64,000 bases of DNA from Brachynemurus nebulosus (GCA_035578155.1 JAPWDM010000035.1:1675001-1739000), one strand, 5' to 3'; positions 39,304-52,490 are shown, numbered from the stretch's first letter. Translations and numbers: made by a program. The notes: generated by a model from the sequence alone, not told the origin.

Positions 39304-41363
39304 GATACGACACACGTTTAGAAATCGATAGCAAGCTCAGAAGAAGATGAGAGTACTGCAGAAGCAGATGGAGCACATTCGAAAAGGAGCGTTGATGATT
39401 CAACAAATCAAACCCAATTTAAAGAATGTGTAAACATGTCTCATATGCCTTGTGTAAATTTGCGCCTTCGTCATATTTTCAACAAAATGTAATCTATAGA
39501 TTTTTGTATTGAAACTGACATTTAACAAACTATCTTAAAATAACCGTAAAAGAACGGCCTAACAAGATAATCCACTATGAATTGTAAAGATTTAATAGTA
39601 TAGGTAATTATTATTAACACCAACATAGTGGTGTAAAAATTTACTCACTTCAATAAAAATCACAAATTCTGCTCTATGTTGTTTGTTACTAATATTGCTG
39701 GTTCCAAACTGACATGATTGCAAATGGCAGTCTCGGTGACTCATTTGGCCTGGCAAGTGCTGCTCTCCGATTAACGGTTTGTGAATTATAAGAACTGTGT
39801 AAACTTGCCCCTGTAAGAAACTTACCCCGGTCTACCCTATTAAAGAAATATATCCACCTAGTAGGTAACCACCAAAGTTTAATAAAATTTTAAAACACAA
39901 AATCAATATGATAAAATATTTTCAGTAATTATTTTATTTATCAAATTGATAACGATTACGTTGCAAGCAGAATCGATAAAAATTAATTCCTAAAAATGAA
40001 TTATTTCTGTTAATAAATTTTCATATAACTAAACAGTGGGACAAGTGCTATTGATAAATTACAATTACATACAATTACATACAATATATTAATTAATTAA
40101 TTAATTGTACGTAATTATGAGTGTTTAATAAATAACTTATTTTAACAATAAAATGAATATTATTTATAATAGTTTCTGTAAAATAAAATGGTGTTAAAAA
40201 TTAAATTTATGTGAATAATTAAAAACAAAAGTATGGGCAGAAATGATACTATTTTATCCGCAGCCGACGAAGTTCAGCGTAAGTAGAGTATTACAAAAAT
40301 TTAAAGAGTTACTAAGTAGATAAAGGATATAGCGAGGTTTCAATAGCAAACTATCTTTGCGACCGAGGTTCAAAATGATGCATGCGATAGTAAGGGTTTG
40401 TTTTTTATATAAGTAGGATATACCTATGCAGGATTTAGACTCTAACCTTGAACTTTTTTGAGATAGTCGAGAAAGTTCTCGCGGTGAATACATTTTTTAA
40501 ATTTTTATATCTTGAAAACAATAAAAGCTAGAAATGTGGACTAAACGGCAATTGTTAAAGTTAGGCAATAGTAAACCATATAAAAACATTTTTATTGTTA
40601 AAAAAAAAAAACATTTTAACGACAATTATTGTACTTTAATTGTACTTTAGATCATGTGATCCATAAGAATAACATAGCATGAAAAATGCAAACCCTTAAA
40701 TAATTGATTGAATAGTTTTCAGTGATTTTCCAACATTTTAGTAACTGTGACAAAATATGTTTCGAGTATTCACTCCACAAATTTATTTTAAGGTAGTTGG
40801 TCGATAAAACGATTTTTTCAAAGGAATTTAACGAAACTTCTCTAGATGTTTATTTAATCCAATACCAATAATACGAGCCCTTACTGAAAAAAATTGACCA
40901 CTCCAATTTTGAGAAGAACGACTTCAAAGTTTTGTAATTTTAACATGGGCTCTTATGGAAAAACTCTATTTTTTTGAATAAAATGAAAACATGTTAAAGG
41001 AATTTGACAAAAATTTAATATGTTCAAAATTACAAACCATATTTATTGTCTTAAACACTTAAAAGCGTATAATGCTCTTCTTTGACCTCAGTTTTACAAT
41101 TTTTTTGCTTTCACAATACTTAATGACTGTTTACGGAACATAGTTTGGGAAACGTAAAATACGTCATGTTATTCGCAACGAGTAAGTTGTGCGATATAAA
41201 AAAGTGTGTATCGGATGTTCCTAGTAATTGAAGTAACAACGATCAACTTAGATAACACCCAAGGAATTCAAAGGGTTGAATATGTTACATGTAGTTTATT
41301 CTAATTAAACTAACACAGCTGATTGCTCATAATGCATATTATATACATATCTCTAATTTACAG
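39304..41363. other. Sequence upstream of GH31-like exon A
   Basis: No upstream coding exon, promoter or CpG-like region could be recognised. It contains an (ATTA)n run near 40090. It is probably intron, given that exon A opens at a splice acceptor. Confidence 0.5.
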
Positions 41364-42294
41364 ACGTTAGTTGGTTTCATTGGATTTTTCTAAATCGTTG
41401 GTGTTGGTTAGGCGTTACACTTTTTATGTGTGCTGTTGTGATACCAATTACTGTATATCTCTTATGTTTTAATAATTTTGAGGAATCACCTGAAACTTGT
41501 TCGATTAGTGAAGGTTATCGAGTACGTTGTGGTCCAGAAAATACTGACGAAGAGAACTGTGATATACTTGGCTGTTGTTATGTAACAAATGTATGCTATC
41601 ATCCGTATCCGTCACGGTATCACTATGAACTTAATAAAGATGGCAATTATCAAACAAAACGGGAAAATACACCTTTTGGAAATCCAACAATCAAAGAACT
41701 CGGTATCACCAAACAAATATTATCTGATAATAGAATTGATGTCATAATATATGACAGATCAAAAATAGAAATTAAGGAACTATCAGGAAAGTTCGAGAAT
41801 TTAGAGTGCACAGTTTATACAAATGCTACAATTACTATTGACCACCCTATTAAAAATGGGAAAAATATTACAAGGGAACAAATTCTGTCCACTGATAATG
41901 GACCTCTAATAGCCTCCAATGGTTATTGGGAAATGACTGTTACATTGCAAACTAAATATATATTTGGACTTGGTCAACAATATTTGAAAGATCCAAATTT
42001 ATATATATTTTATAATAATCCACAAAGCATGAATAGTATACCAATAGTTTTGGGATATAAAAACAAAATATTTTATGGATTGTTTGTGAATAATAATGGC
42101 CCACTGGAAATAGAAATGCTGGCGTCGAAAATGTTAATATTACGATCTCGCACAAAAATGTCTGTTGGATTTCACTTATCAGTAGTTATTGGGAATAGTT
42201 TTAGTCAAATAATGGATATGTTTCGTAATAATGGAAAAGATCCTGCCATGTGGATTCAAATGCCATACTGGAATTTAGGAGTACATGTCTGCAG
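41364..42294 (+). CDS. GH31 glucosidase-like gene, exon A: membrane anchor, trefoil, GH31 N-terminal domain
   Basis: This is the first visible exon of a glycoside hydrolase family 31-like protein. The acceptor TTTACAG lies just upstream and the donor CAG|GTACGA follows. The frame is open from the acceptor, so the ATG at 41426 is probably internal: a hydrophobic stretch (WLGVTLFMCAVVIPITVYLL) begins before it and reads as a type II signal anchor, leaving the rest luminal or extracellular. Next comes a P-type trefoil domain with six cysteines (ETC, RCG, ENC, GCCY, NVC). The GH31 N-terminal beta domain follows, with the family signatures YIFGLGQQY and DPAMWIQMPYWNLGVHVCR; the latter matches the usual RPxxPPYWxLGFHxCR that opens the barrel. 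N-glycosylation sequons occur at NAT and NIT. The exon ends after two bases of an Arg codon. An upstream exon ending in phase 1 must exist but was not found. Family membership is firm; substrate and activity are not. Confidence 0.9.
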
Positions 42295-42497
42295 GTACGA
42301 TACCCTAGGAATATTTAAAATATAATAACACAGGTTAGTTAGTAAATTGTTTCAAAAATACTTTATCCTACTATGTCTTAAAGTTTCTGCTGGTTTGTTA
42401 AGTACTATTTGTCTATGAGACGACGATCTCTAATAGCAGGACGAAGGGAAGAGGAGAATTGACACGAACTGTTATGCTAAAAAGAGACAGACGGGGT

Positions 42498-43483
42498 CAG
42501 TGGCGGATCCAGAGGGGGGGGGGTAGTAGGGGTAATGACCCCTCCCCCTGAGCTGAAAGTATTTGCTACATATTCTTACGATTACGCTAAAAAATTCAAA
42601 CAAATAAAAATTAACATATAAATTTTCAAACCTCAAACAAAGAAATCTAGTGGTTAATATTTTTAAACAGTATAATTTTAACTTGTAATTTTAAAATATA
42701 ATGTACACACGTAGAAAATATTATAATTATTGTACATTAAAAGTCCTTACATTTAGCTCAGTGGTTCTCAAAGTGGTCTATATTAACCCCCAGGGGTCGA
42801 TAATAAACTGCAAGGGGTCCATGTTGGGGGTTCGGCAAGATGTAAATGAGAGTTTATAGCGACAGAGTATACGTACATCGAAGCAGGTTTTGGCTTGATT
42901 GTTTTAAAATGTAAAAATGAGAAATTGGTGACCTTTTTTTGGTTGTCACCTGCATTGACCAAAAAAACGGTCATCGACACCTCTTTTTGGACAAATTATA
43001 TTTTCGAAGTTGTTGCTGAATTTACGAATTCTTACAGGGGACGTATCTAAAATCGAAAACCATGGCAAGGGATAGACATCGACGACACCAAGAAGTTTGG
43101 GAACCACTAATCTAGCTTTTGAAAATAGGAGAGAATAACATATTTTTTTTTTAAATGACCATTTATCAAATAACCAGTATAGATGCTGCATATGTGTTTA
43201 ACAATCTTTAACTTAACAAAAAAGAAATTAGAAATTCATTAAGTTTTGAGCACTTTTTGTTAAATTTGTAATAGCGAACAAAGTTTGACTCCCCCTACCC
43301 CCCTAAATTACAGGCTGGACTCGCCCCTGATTTGTAATATAGAATTTACCTATAAGCTTCACATAAAAAAAAATTCTGTGCAGATTTGGACACACTCTGT
43401 TATAGGTATTTACAATAAGGTCTAAAGTGTTAAGTCATAAAAATTTGACCCCTTCCCTGAGCTGAAGGCTGGATCCGCCCCTG
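42498..43483. mobile_element. hAT-type element with 8-bp TSD
   Basis: Terminal inverted repeats CAGTGGCGGATCCAG / CTGGATCCGCCCCTG, flanked by GACGGGGT (42490-42497) and GACGGCGT (43484-43491), seven of eight bases equal. Non-coding; interrupted by a second hAT element. The flanks carry short mirror arms (TTGTCTATGAGACGA at 42408 and TCATCGTCTCATAGACAA at 43499-43516). Confidence 0.8.
42759..43109. mobile_element. hAT-type MITE nested in another hAT element
   Basis: Termini CAGTGGTTCTCAAAGT and AAGTTTGGGAACCACTA, flanked by ATTTAGCT (42751-42758) and ATCTAGCT (43110-43117), seven of eight bases equal. 351 bp, no coding capacity. Confidence 0.8.
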
Positions 43484-44119
43484 GACGGCGTCAGAAATCA
43501 TCGTCTCATAGACAAGTTTTATGGTGATAATCGAAGTAGGTACTAAAAATTTACAAAGCAAAAGTGATCTGTTCTAAGTTTCGTTTAGGAATTACTTTTG
43601 ATAATTATCAGGGTACACTCATTGTGTGATTTTAATTATAATACCACGAATTATAGAAAGTTATTAGAGCAACTATTTCAAGTTAACTACCGTAACCTGG
43701 GGTAAGACTGGCCCATTTTTTGCGTTTTTTTTACCTAAACTGCCTTATATTTCTCATATATATTTAGGTAACTTCCTCTTACTATTAGCTATTGAACTCT
43801 GCATACTCGTATTTCAAAGTATACATTGACTAGTTATTAGAGCTTAGAACTTATTTAATTTCTATTTTAAGATGTTCTGAAAATCTGGGACAATCTTGCC
43901 TTTATTTGGGGTAACATTATCCCAAATACAAAATGTCATAGTAATTAATGCCAAATATTATTTGGGACAATGTTCGACATTTTTAATTGTGGTTGTACGT
44001 AAGTAGATAGTGTACAATATGTTAGGGGCAGGGCCCGCTACAAGGACGGGCAACCCGGGCATTTGCCAGGGGCGGCAAATTTTAAGGGCGGTAATTTTGT
44101 AAATTTTTTCATTTAATTC

Positions 44120-45405
44120 CTGATTATTCATTTAATAAATATTTCATAATTATTTCTATAGAAACCACCAACATAATAATTTAAACTTTTCTTTAATTCA
44201 AAAAAAAAGACAAACACTCAATAATATTATTTTAAAAAGGAATAAAAAATAGTAATAATAATGGGAAAAAGTATGTGAAATTTGTAATAAAAAATAGTAT
44301 ATCGTCCCTCCAATGCTACAGTGGGATATCTTCAAAAATGGCCATATTGAGTTATTGACACTGTCATATTCCATTTTTCGAGTACTTTAAAATGCTATAT
44401 TGAAGAATGTTGTCCGTTTGATATTAAGAAAGTTATACCAGAAAAACCAATGTTCAACGAAGTACTATTGTCCATATTTCTAAGTCGAACACTGAGATAT
44501 TGACTATATCTCAATGTTCTATTGAAGAAAATGATATTACACATTTTTATTTGGGATTACGTTGAGATATTTACACGATGCTGTTGTGTAATTCAACAAA
44601 GTTTTTTGAACTTATAGAACATAAATGAAGAATATTTCATTAAAATTAGTAAATTAACAAATTTTATTTTAGTATTAGGCAATATTTTTAAGAAACCAGT
44701 TTATAACCAAACGGTAATTTAAAAATCATGCGAAAATGGTTTCTCCTCCTAAGAAAATGTTATATTTAGCCTTAGTTCAGCCAAATCACACTACCAAGCG
44801 TATATCACAATTTTTATGAAAATTTAATATCGACAACTAAATCTTAAGAATGAGTTGTAAGATGCTAATAGTGATAGTGGTTAATAATTTAGTATTAGTA
44901 ATTACTTAATAATTTAAATTTTTGAATTAGAATCATTATTTTTTGGTTTATTTAAATTTCTGTATCGAAATTATTAATGTAAGTTAGCAGAACCTTGGGA
45001 TATTTTCTTATAAATTAATATTTTTTGTAAATTTGAAAATGTCACACTGGGATATTTATAATAAAATTGCTATAATTATTCAAAGGTTCGAATTTATGTT
45101 CCTAAAACTAGTAACGACAGTAGAAGATATAATTTTGGTATTTATAAAAGTGTTAAAATAGTTAAAATGTAATTTTAGTAGAAGTTGTTTTATAAATTAA
45201 AAAGACTCAAAAACTTTAATCCTATTTTTCTCAATAGTACTATTTTGACAATATCTCACTGTTGAATTGGAGGGACGATATGCAACTCGTGCAGGAATGT
45301 CGATTGCCCATTTGAGCGAATGAGCGCACTCACTACGATCGTGCGCTCAACTTCGCTCTCCTAGGCAATCGACAATTTCTCGCACTTATTGCATAATATA
45401 CTGTT
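44120..45405. mobile_element. Copy of the GCGCTC hairpin family, second layer of the nest
   Basis: The left part, 44120-44301, matches 9890-10075 (AAACCACCAAC, GACAAACACTCAA, TATGTGAAATT). The right part, 45281-45405, matches the hairpin core (GCAACTCGTGC, TGAGCGCACTCACTACGATC, CGACAATTTCTCGCACTTAT). The two are separated by the 44302-45278 insertion. Confidence 0.7.
44302..45278. mobile_element. TA-flanked element, innermost layer of the nest
   Basis: Terminal inverted repeats TCGTCCCTCCAAT / ATTGGAGGGACGA, flanked by TA (or ATAT). Joining the flanks gives AGTATATGCAACTCG, close to the uninterrupted junction read from the homologous copy near 9600-9630. 977 bp, A+T-rich, non-coding. Confidence 0.75.
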
Positions 45406-46354
45406 CTTTTAATGGAAATTAAAAAAAAAAAAAAACAGGGTGGGCCAATCTTGCCCCAATACTTGGGCCAAAGTTACCCCAGGTTACAAAATCACATTTT
45501 ACAAATAAACAAGGTAAGTATCAGAAAAAACAAACTTAAAATATTTTGAATATATATTAAATGAAAGCTGTTATACACTTACCAATCAAAAATCTTAAGT
45601 ATTTTTGGATGTGTAAGCAAAAGTTGGTTTGCATCAAAACATTCACAAGAAGTAACGGTGAAGTTGGAGCAGCACTGAGCAGTGGCAAAAGATGGAATTA
45701 AATCAATCTTAGCATTCGATCATAGTCAGTGCTGCTACCTGTGATTTACCACAAGAACCAAATTGATAGCTGTATTTGCTAACTAATAGTAAATCAAACT
45801 GTCTTTTTCCAAGACTTGGACCAATCCTACACTTAAGGGCCAATCTTACCCCAAGTTACGGTATTTCTTTAGTAACAACAACTGTGCAGTTTTTCAGCAT
45901 AAGAATTAAATAACGTGAAGATTAAACTCAATGACCTTACAAATTCAATTTTTATAAAAAAGTGCTTAGTAAAAGTAGTTAATAAAATTCATTTTATTAA
46001 CTACGAGAAAGTTAGAAAATGAAGTATTGAATCAAAGACGTAAGAATATATTATATTATGTAGATAAAATGACCTGTAACAACATTGTTCTATTGAAGCA
46101 AAAGTAGTGCTAATCATAGACCAATGAACACTATTATATTATACTACTAGACAAAGCGTAAAGTCAGTTTGTAGGCATTTTTCTTGAAGCAGGTAACAGG
46201 ATGAGACGGGCGAAATTTAAGGAATATAATATAATGTCAATTTTTGAGCATATGCGACTATAATTACCTATTGCAGGACATAATTTGTATAAGTACGTAT
46301 TTTGAAAATAAAGCGAATACCATTTTCATTCTTTCAAAATTTTGCAGTTTCGTC

Positions 46355-46774
46355 CTGTGGCGTAGCAAGCGGGTGGCAGGAATGGCCTCCGCCAGTTGCG
46401 TTCGCTTAATCGTCAAGATATAAGCATCATCTGATCTGATTTTGATACTGACAATAAGAACGTTGAAAAAATTACTAAAAACATAGACTGAGATAAAATT
46501 ATAATTAAGATATATGGCTACACTGGATAGTCTTAAACTAAGCTACAAGTTGAAAGTAAAAAGATTTTTAGCATTTCTACAAGTCTGGAATACAAAGAAA
46601 CTGAGCGTCGTTATAGCATAATTCCGTGAAGTTCGATGAGTCATACCCAGAAGTGATTATGGGTAGAGGGGCGGAATTTTCTAAGTTGCTAAGCCTTCTT
46701 CCCTCTTTTTATCAAAGAGGGAGCGCCACTTTCAATTCTGGCCAGGGGCGCCAATCACCTCAGCTACGCTACTG
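46355..46774. mobile_element. hAT-type MITE with perfect 8-bp TSD
   Basis: Ends CTGTGGCGTAGCAAG and CAGCTACGCTACTG, flanked by identical GTTTCGTC (46347-46354 and 46775-46782). 420 bp; ORFs inside are incidental. Confidence 0.75.
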
Positions 46775-47324
46775 GTTTCGTCTCAGAAAAGTAAAATTTT
46801 ATTATCATTATTACATTTTGACACTAATTATTTGAAAACGGTACTACGGATGCAATCGGTTATTGCATTGATTACTATCTAGCTGGCGTATCTAGCTGCC
46901 TCATTTATACATTTATATAATTAATCTATAAAATATAATATATAACATGTTCATTGGTCTGTCGTGATAATTCAAGACAGTGGCGGCAATAAAATTAAAT
47001 GTTTATATAATGTATGCAGAAATTCATTTTAAATAAGCTGACTACATTTTGTTCCGCGATGTTAGCACCCCAAATGTGAAATTTCGATTGACCAATTACA
47101 TGATTTAAAAGGTCAGAAAATGGTCGTAAAAGGTCAACTGGTTTCATTAATTGGTCAGCAATAGAAAATTTTTTATTAAGGGTTAAAATATTTCAAGGTC
47201 ATTCAGAAATTTTAGCACCACAATTGTGAAATTTCGAAAAAAAATTACGTCATTCAAAAGGTCAGAAAATGGTCATAAAAGGTCAACTGGTTTGATTAAT
47301 TGGTCAGCAATAGAAAATTTTTTA

Positions 47325-47485
47325 GGATGTGGCTATTTATACATACAGTATGTATACGCAATTGGCTATTTATAATACAGTATGTATACGCAATTGGCTA
47401 TTTATACATACAGTATGTATACGAAATTGGCTATTTATACATACAGTATGTATATGAAATATTTTGTTTAAACATGCAGTATGTA
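47325..47485 (+). repeat. Left terminal array of 33-bp repeats
   Basis: Five tandem copies of a 33-bp unit, the last diverged. Each holds a central dyad TATACATACAGTATGTATA joined by CGCAATTGGCTATT-type linkers. The second copy lacks two bases. Regular spacing with an embedded dyad suggests iterated protein-binding sites, perhaps for a transposase; that is inference. Confidence 0.85.
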
Positions 47486-47639
47486 TACACAGTTGACTAC
47501 CTATTCAGAATTACCGTAATTCCTGATGTATACTGCGCACATTGAGTACCAAAAATATCCTCCAAATTTCGTGGTGCGCGTATTAAAATGGACTTTTCCA
47601 CTGGTTACAGTAAAATAACTTATAATAACAAACTTATCG

Positions 47640-48560
47640 ATTCTAGTAATAACGAATTTCTCGCGTTATAATTTTTTTAGCTTAAGAACGGATTTTTGGA
47701 GACGCGGACCGGAAGTTGCATATCTGAGGACTAAAAAAAGGTTTCCTTTATTATGGTAATAAAAAATCGAGGCAGATTCTTATAGAATTTGATCAGTGGA
47801 ACAAAATAGGAAGAACAAATTTTTTCGATATCCTGTTTAGTTTTTTTTTTTTTTATTTTTTTTATTATAGTGCCTCAGCATCTAAGGCCATTATGGCAAC
47901 CTGTTTAGTTTTCGAGATAATATGTGTTGTATTTCTAAAACTTACTATGAGATAATGGATTGTATATTACACACATACACATATACGTAGTATCAATTTT
48001 TACGAATATAAACTCAGTTTTAAATATAATTTTTGAATGGTATATTTTTGTTTTTATTCATAGAAATTAGTGAAAAATGAACGGGACATCACCAATGAAA
48101 CCTCATTCTTGGGCAAAGGGTAATGACTTACAAATGTGTCTCGGCGTGTAATCACTTCAAAATTATTTAATTACCTTTTGCTTGAAAATGAGGTTTATAT
48201 GATGTCGTCCGGTCCATTTTCCACTTACTTCTATCAATACAAGCCGTAATATACCTACCATAATTGTCTATTCAATATAGTAAGTTTTACAAATTTGACA
48301 CGTAATATCACGAAAACTAAGCAAAATATCGAAAAACTTCATTCTTTCTTTTTGTGCTACTCACCAAGTTCCATAAGAATCGAACTTTAATTTTTGTTGC
48401 TATGGTAACGGAAAACATCTTTTAGTAACCCCTAGGCTTGAAATTCGAAGGGTTGAAAAATATAATTCCGGTCCGCGTCGCCAAAAATCCGTTTAGGGGA
48501 TAATTTCTTAAGCCAAAAAAATTATGTAAAAAAATAATTCAGCTCAATCGGAGGTATTCC
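47640..48560. repeat. Palindromic core of the fold-back element
   Basis: Imperfect inverted arms are centred near 48140: TTAAGAACGGATTTTTGG and GACGCGGACCGGAA (47685-47715) against TTCCGGTCCGCGTCGCC (about 48465-48485). Inner arms near 48075-48125 and 48170-48235 carry AACCTCATTC and GGTAAT blocks in opposite orientation. The left arm also holds the small retro-insertion at 47841-47899, which is absent from the right arm. Confidence 0.7.
47841..47899 (-). mobile_element. 59-bp retroelement 3' end with poly(A) tail and TSD
   Basis: On the minus strand this reads about 30 bases of unique sequence ending GGCACTATAATAAAA, followed by an A-rich tail. The 9-bp direct repeat CCTGTTTAG flanks it (47832-47840 and 47900-47908). 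The opposite arm of the palindrome lacks it, so it is a clean insertion. It looks like a severely 5'-truncated LINE or SINE. Confidence 0.7.
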
Positions 48561-48747
48561 GTTATTATAATTGTGTAGTTATTATAAAATATTAATTGTA
48601 ATAATTGCGCATTCAGTCAGTATGTATAAGTAGCCAACTACGTAATCAGTTTAGTTTAGGTACATAACTACATACTGCAGGCTTAAATAGCCAATTCAGT
48701 ATACACATATCGTCAGCTGGGTATTGTTTTGTACCAAGTCAACTTTT

Positions 48748-48869
48748 TAGTCGAATTTTCTCCGAAAAATTAGACTTATACAGTCTATACGATAAGAGCT
48801 GCGAGAGGCGAGAGTAGGGGCGCTATCCGTTTTCGGACCCGTAGAACACGAATATGTAGAAAAAAAATG

Positions 48870-48945
<76 letters not shown>

Positions 48946-50417
48946 CCGCCACCTTTTAATTTGTGTAGGGCCCCCCTATGGAAGTTAAGAGATGAACTTT
49001 GGTAAATGGGGCTCATTTTCGAGGCACCTCATACTATCAAAGTGGGGTCAAATTTTGGGCAAATTTTTTTTCTGACCCGACCTTTAAGGGGGTGGTGGGG
49101 GGCGAAAAAGCAATAAAACTTTTCCAAACCGGTTTTAAATAATGTTTCGGTCAATTATCTACAACATATCCAAAATTCAGCTTCCTAGGATATTTGGTGG
49201 GAGTAGAGGGGGGGAAGAACGATTTTCGCTGGATCTAACAGGCCCCCAGCCCCCCAGAATTAACGTAGAGGGTTGAAATTTGGTGTGTTGATAAAGTTCG
49301 TACCTAGGTTGTGCTTTTTGGAGGTTTTAATATTTTACCCTCACCCCCCTCATTTTTAAGCTACAATTTCATGCATTTTCGACGTTTTCGAAATTTGTAC
49401 CACTCGCACAGGTCACCCAAATAAACCTAAAGGGCCGAAATTTTGTATTCGGATTGAGTTAGTATCAAGGGGGTGCCTTTTGGGGGTCTCGACTTTTAAC
49501 GCCTACCCCCACCATTTTTATACCCAAAAGAACATGATTTTTCTTGTTTTTTAACAGTTTCGTTCGTCAAAATCTCCCCAAATAAACCTAGAGGGCTGAA
49601 ATTTTGTATACAGGTTAAGCTAATAGCCAGACACTGTTTTTTGGGGGTTTCAACTTTTAACCCTTACCCCCACGATTTTTACGCCAATATTTCCTTAATT
49701 TTTTTGCTTGTTTTCTAACACATCTAGAGACTCTCTAAGGAAACCTCGAGGGCTGAAATTTTGTACGTGTATTCGGTTAGTATCCAGCTAGTACCTTTTA
49801 GTGAGTCCACATTACTTTTCCCCCCACTTCTTCCATTTTTACATCGGAATTGAATGCTATTGTTAAATGTGTTTTAAATGCATTACTTTTATTGTAAATA
49901 CAAGTAGGCGAATAGTAATTTTAAAAAATTTAAAAAAAAGTGAATACAATTTTTTAACAAATGAAATACATACATATTAAGTAATTTGCAAATGTTATTA
50001 AAGTCACTGTTTATTTATTTATTTAATTATTATTTAGGAATTTTGGATTTTTATTATTTATAAAATAGAAATTTTGGATTTTTTTGGAAAGAAAAAATAT
50101 CTTCATAAAAGCCTTCCAGTTTACTATTTAAGTTCCTTTTTTAATATTTAAAAGTAAAACACAAAGGCAATTGGCGGATCAGCATGGATAGAAATGCCCT
50201 CGTACGAATTGTGTTGGCTTTTTCCCTGTTAATTTCTATCGGCACAAAACTGAAATTTACTGAGATTCAGCCCTTAAAAACTTAAAATCTTTTTATAAAG
50301 CCCCGATCAACCGGACACTCATTATCAGTTTTGATACCACCAAAATTACAAATCGCTTGTGGACTTTCAATTATATTTCGCTTGTAGACACTCAATACCG
50401 AAGAAATAATTTTTTAT
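48748..50417 (+). mobile_element. HINE-type (Helitron-like) element, array copy 1
   Basis: The 5' subterminal repeat TAGTCGAATTTTC begins the copy. The conserved 5' module (AGACTTATACAGTCTATACG, GAGAGGCGAGA) is followed by TCTGA(TA)n at 48872-48943, then the body of about 160-bp sub-repeats. It is truncated after AATACCGAAG, before the 3' inverted repeat and hairpin, and runs straight into copy 2. Confidence 0.75.
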
Positions 50418-50541
50418 TAGTCGAATTTTCTCCGAAAAATTAGACTTATACAGTCTATACGATAAGAGCTGCGAGAGGCGAGACCAGGGGCGCTATCCGT
50501 TTTCGGACCCGTAGAACACGATTATGTAAAAAAAAAAGATG

Positions 50542-50610
<69 letters not shown>

Positions 50611-52080
50611 CCCGCAACCTTTTAATATGTGTAGGGCCCCCCTATGGAAGTTAAGAGATGAAATTTGGTAAGTGGGGCTTATTCCGATGCACAACAATAC
50701 TATCAAAGTGGGGTCAAATTTTGGGCAAATTTTTTTTCGGACCCGACCTTTAAGGGGGTGGTGGGGGGCGGAAAAGCAATAAAACTTTTCCAAATCGGTT
50801 TTAAATAATGTTTCGGTCAATTATCTACAACATATCCAAAATTCAGCTTCCTAGGATGATATGGTGGGAGTAGAGGGGGGAAAAACGATTTTCGCTGGAT
50901 CTAACAGGCCCCCAGCCCCCCAGAATTAACGTAGAGGGTTGAAATTTGGTGTGTTGATAAAGTTCGTACCTAGGTTGTGCTTTTTGGAGGTTTTAATATT
51001 TTACCCCCACCCCCCTCATTTTTAAGCTACAATTTCATGCATTTTCGACGTTTTCGAAGTTTGTACCACTCGCACAGGTCACCCGAATAAACCTAGAGGG
51101 CTGAAATTTTGTATTCGGATTGAGTTGGTATCAAGGGGGTGCCTTTTGGGGGTCTCGACTTTTAACCCCTACCCCCACCATTTTTATACCCAAAAGAACA
51201 TGATTTTTCTTGTTTTTTAACAGTTTCGTTCGGGTCAAAATCTCCCCAAATAAACCTAGAGGGCTGAAATTTGGTGTACAGGTTAAGCTAATAGCCAGAC
51301 ACTGTTTTTTGGAGGTTTCAACTTTTAACCCTTACCCCCACGATTTTTACGCCAATATTTCCTTAATTTTTTTGCTTGTTTTCTAACACGTCTAGAGACT
51401 CCATAAGGAAACCTAGAGGGCTGAAATTTTGTACGTGTATTCAGTTAGTATCCAGCTAGTACCTTGTAGGGAGTCCACATCACTTTTCCCCCCACTTCTC
51501 CCATTTTTACATCGGAATTGAATGCTATTGTTAAATGTGTTTTAAAAGCATTATGTTTATTCTAAATACAAGTAGGCGAATAGTAATTTTAAAAAATTTA
51601 AAAAAAAGTGAATACAATTTTTTAACAAATGAAATACATACATATTAAGTAATTTGCAAATGTTATTAAAGTCACTGTTTATTTATTTATTTAATTATTA
51701 TTTAGGAATTTTGGATTTTTATTATTTATAAAATAGAAATTTTGGATTTTTTTGGAAAGAAAAAATATCTTCATAAAAGCCTTCCAGTTTACTATTTAAG
51801 TTCCTTTTTTAATATTTAAAAGTAAAACACAAAGGCAATTGGCGGATAAGCATGGATAGAAATGCCCTCGTACGAATTGTTTTGGCTTTTTCCCTGTTAA
51901 CTTCTATCGGCACAAAATTGAAATTTACTGAGATTCAGCCCTTAAAAACTTAAAATCTTTTTATAAAGCCCCGATCAACCGGACACTCATTATCAGTTTT
52001 GAAACCACCAAAATTACAAATCGCTTGTGGAGTTTCAATTATATTTCGCTTGTAGACACTCAATACCGAAGAAATAATTT
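50418..52080 (+). mobile_element. HINE-type element, array copy 2
   Basis: It starts with TAGTCGAATTTTC, has its (TA)n at 50547-50607, and is nearly identical to the 27.0-kb copy in the body and to copy 1 towards the 3' end. It stops at the same truncated point (AATACCGAAGAAATAATTTT) as copy 1, showing that the array was made by repeating an already shortened unit. Confidence 0.75.
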
Positions 52081-52111
52081 TTTTTTTATTTTTTTTATTT
52101 TTTATTTTTTT

Positions 52112-52490
52112 TTGAATGAAAAAATATCTTTATAAAGGCCTTCCAGTTTACTATTTAAGGTCCTTTTTTAATATTTAAAACTAAAACATAAAGGCAATTA
52201 GCGGATAAACATGGGCAGGAATGCCCTCGTACGAATTGTGTTGGTTTTTTTTCTGCTACCTGTTTTCGGCACAAAATTGAAATTTACTGAGATACAACCC
52301 TTAAATACTTAAAACCTTTTTTTAAAGCCTCGATCAGCCGAACACTCATCACCAGTTTTGAAACCAACAAAATGACAATTCGGTTGTAGACTTTCAATCA
52401 CATTTCGCTTGTAAACATTCAATACCGAAGATGAAGGGGGAAATTCGACTACCGTGATGGGGCCCCGCTGCTCACGGCGTTTTTTTTTAT
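52112..52490 (+). mobile_element. HINE-type element, 3' partial copy 3
   Basis: Only the last 380 bp or so: from GAAAAAATATCTTTATAAAG to the 3' subterminal repeat (here GAAATTCGACTA), hairpin CCGTGATGGGGCCCCGCTGC / TCACGG and CG plus T-run. A T/A-rich spacer separates it from the next copy. Confidence 0.75.

Larger units (their letters stand above)
43690..45861. mobile_element. TA-flanked (Tc1/mariner-like) element, outer layer of a nest
   Basis: Ends CCGTAACCTGGGGTAAGACT and its diverged mirror (CAATCTTACCCCAAGTTACGG), each flanked by TA (43688-43689, 45862-45863). An extra inner copy of the end motif occurs at 45455-45495 (GGGCCAATCTTGCCCC, TTACCCCAGGTTAC). No transposase frame. Confidence 0.7.

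Noticed and set aside
45075..45095. tRNA B-box-like GGTTCGAATTT
   Set aside because: No A box, acceptor stem or cloverleaf could be formed around it, and it lies in a transposon.
47325..47485. CRISPR-like direct repeats
   Set aside because: The units abut without unique spacers, occur in inverted form at the other end of a transposon, and the DNA is eukaryotic.
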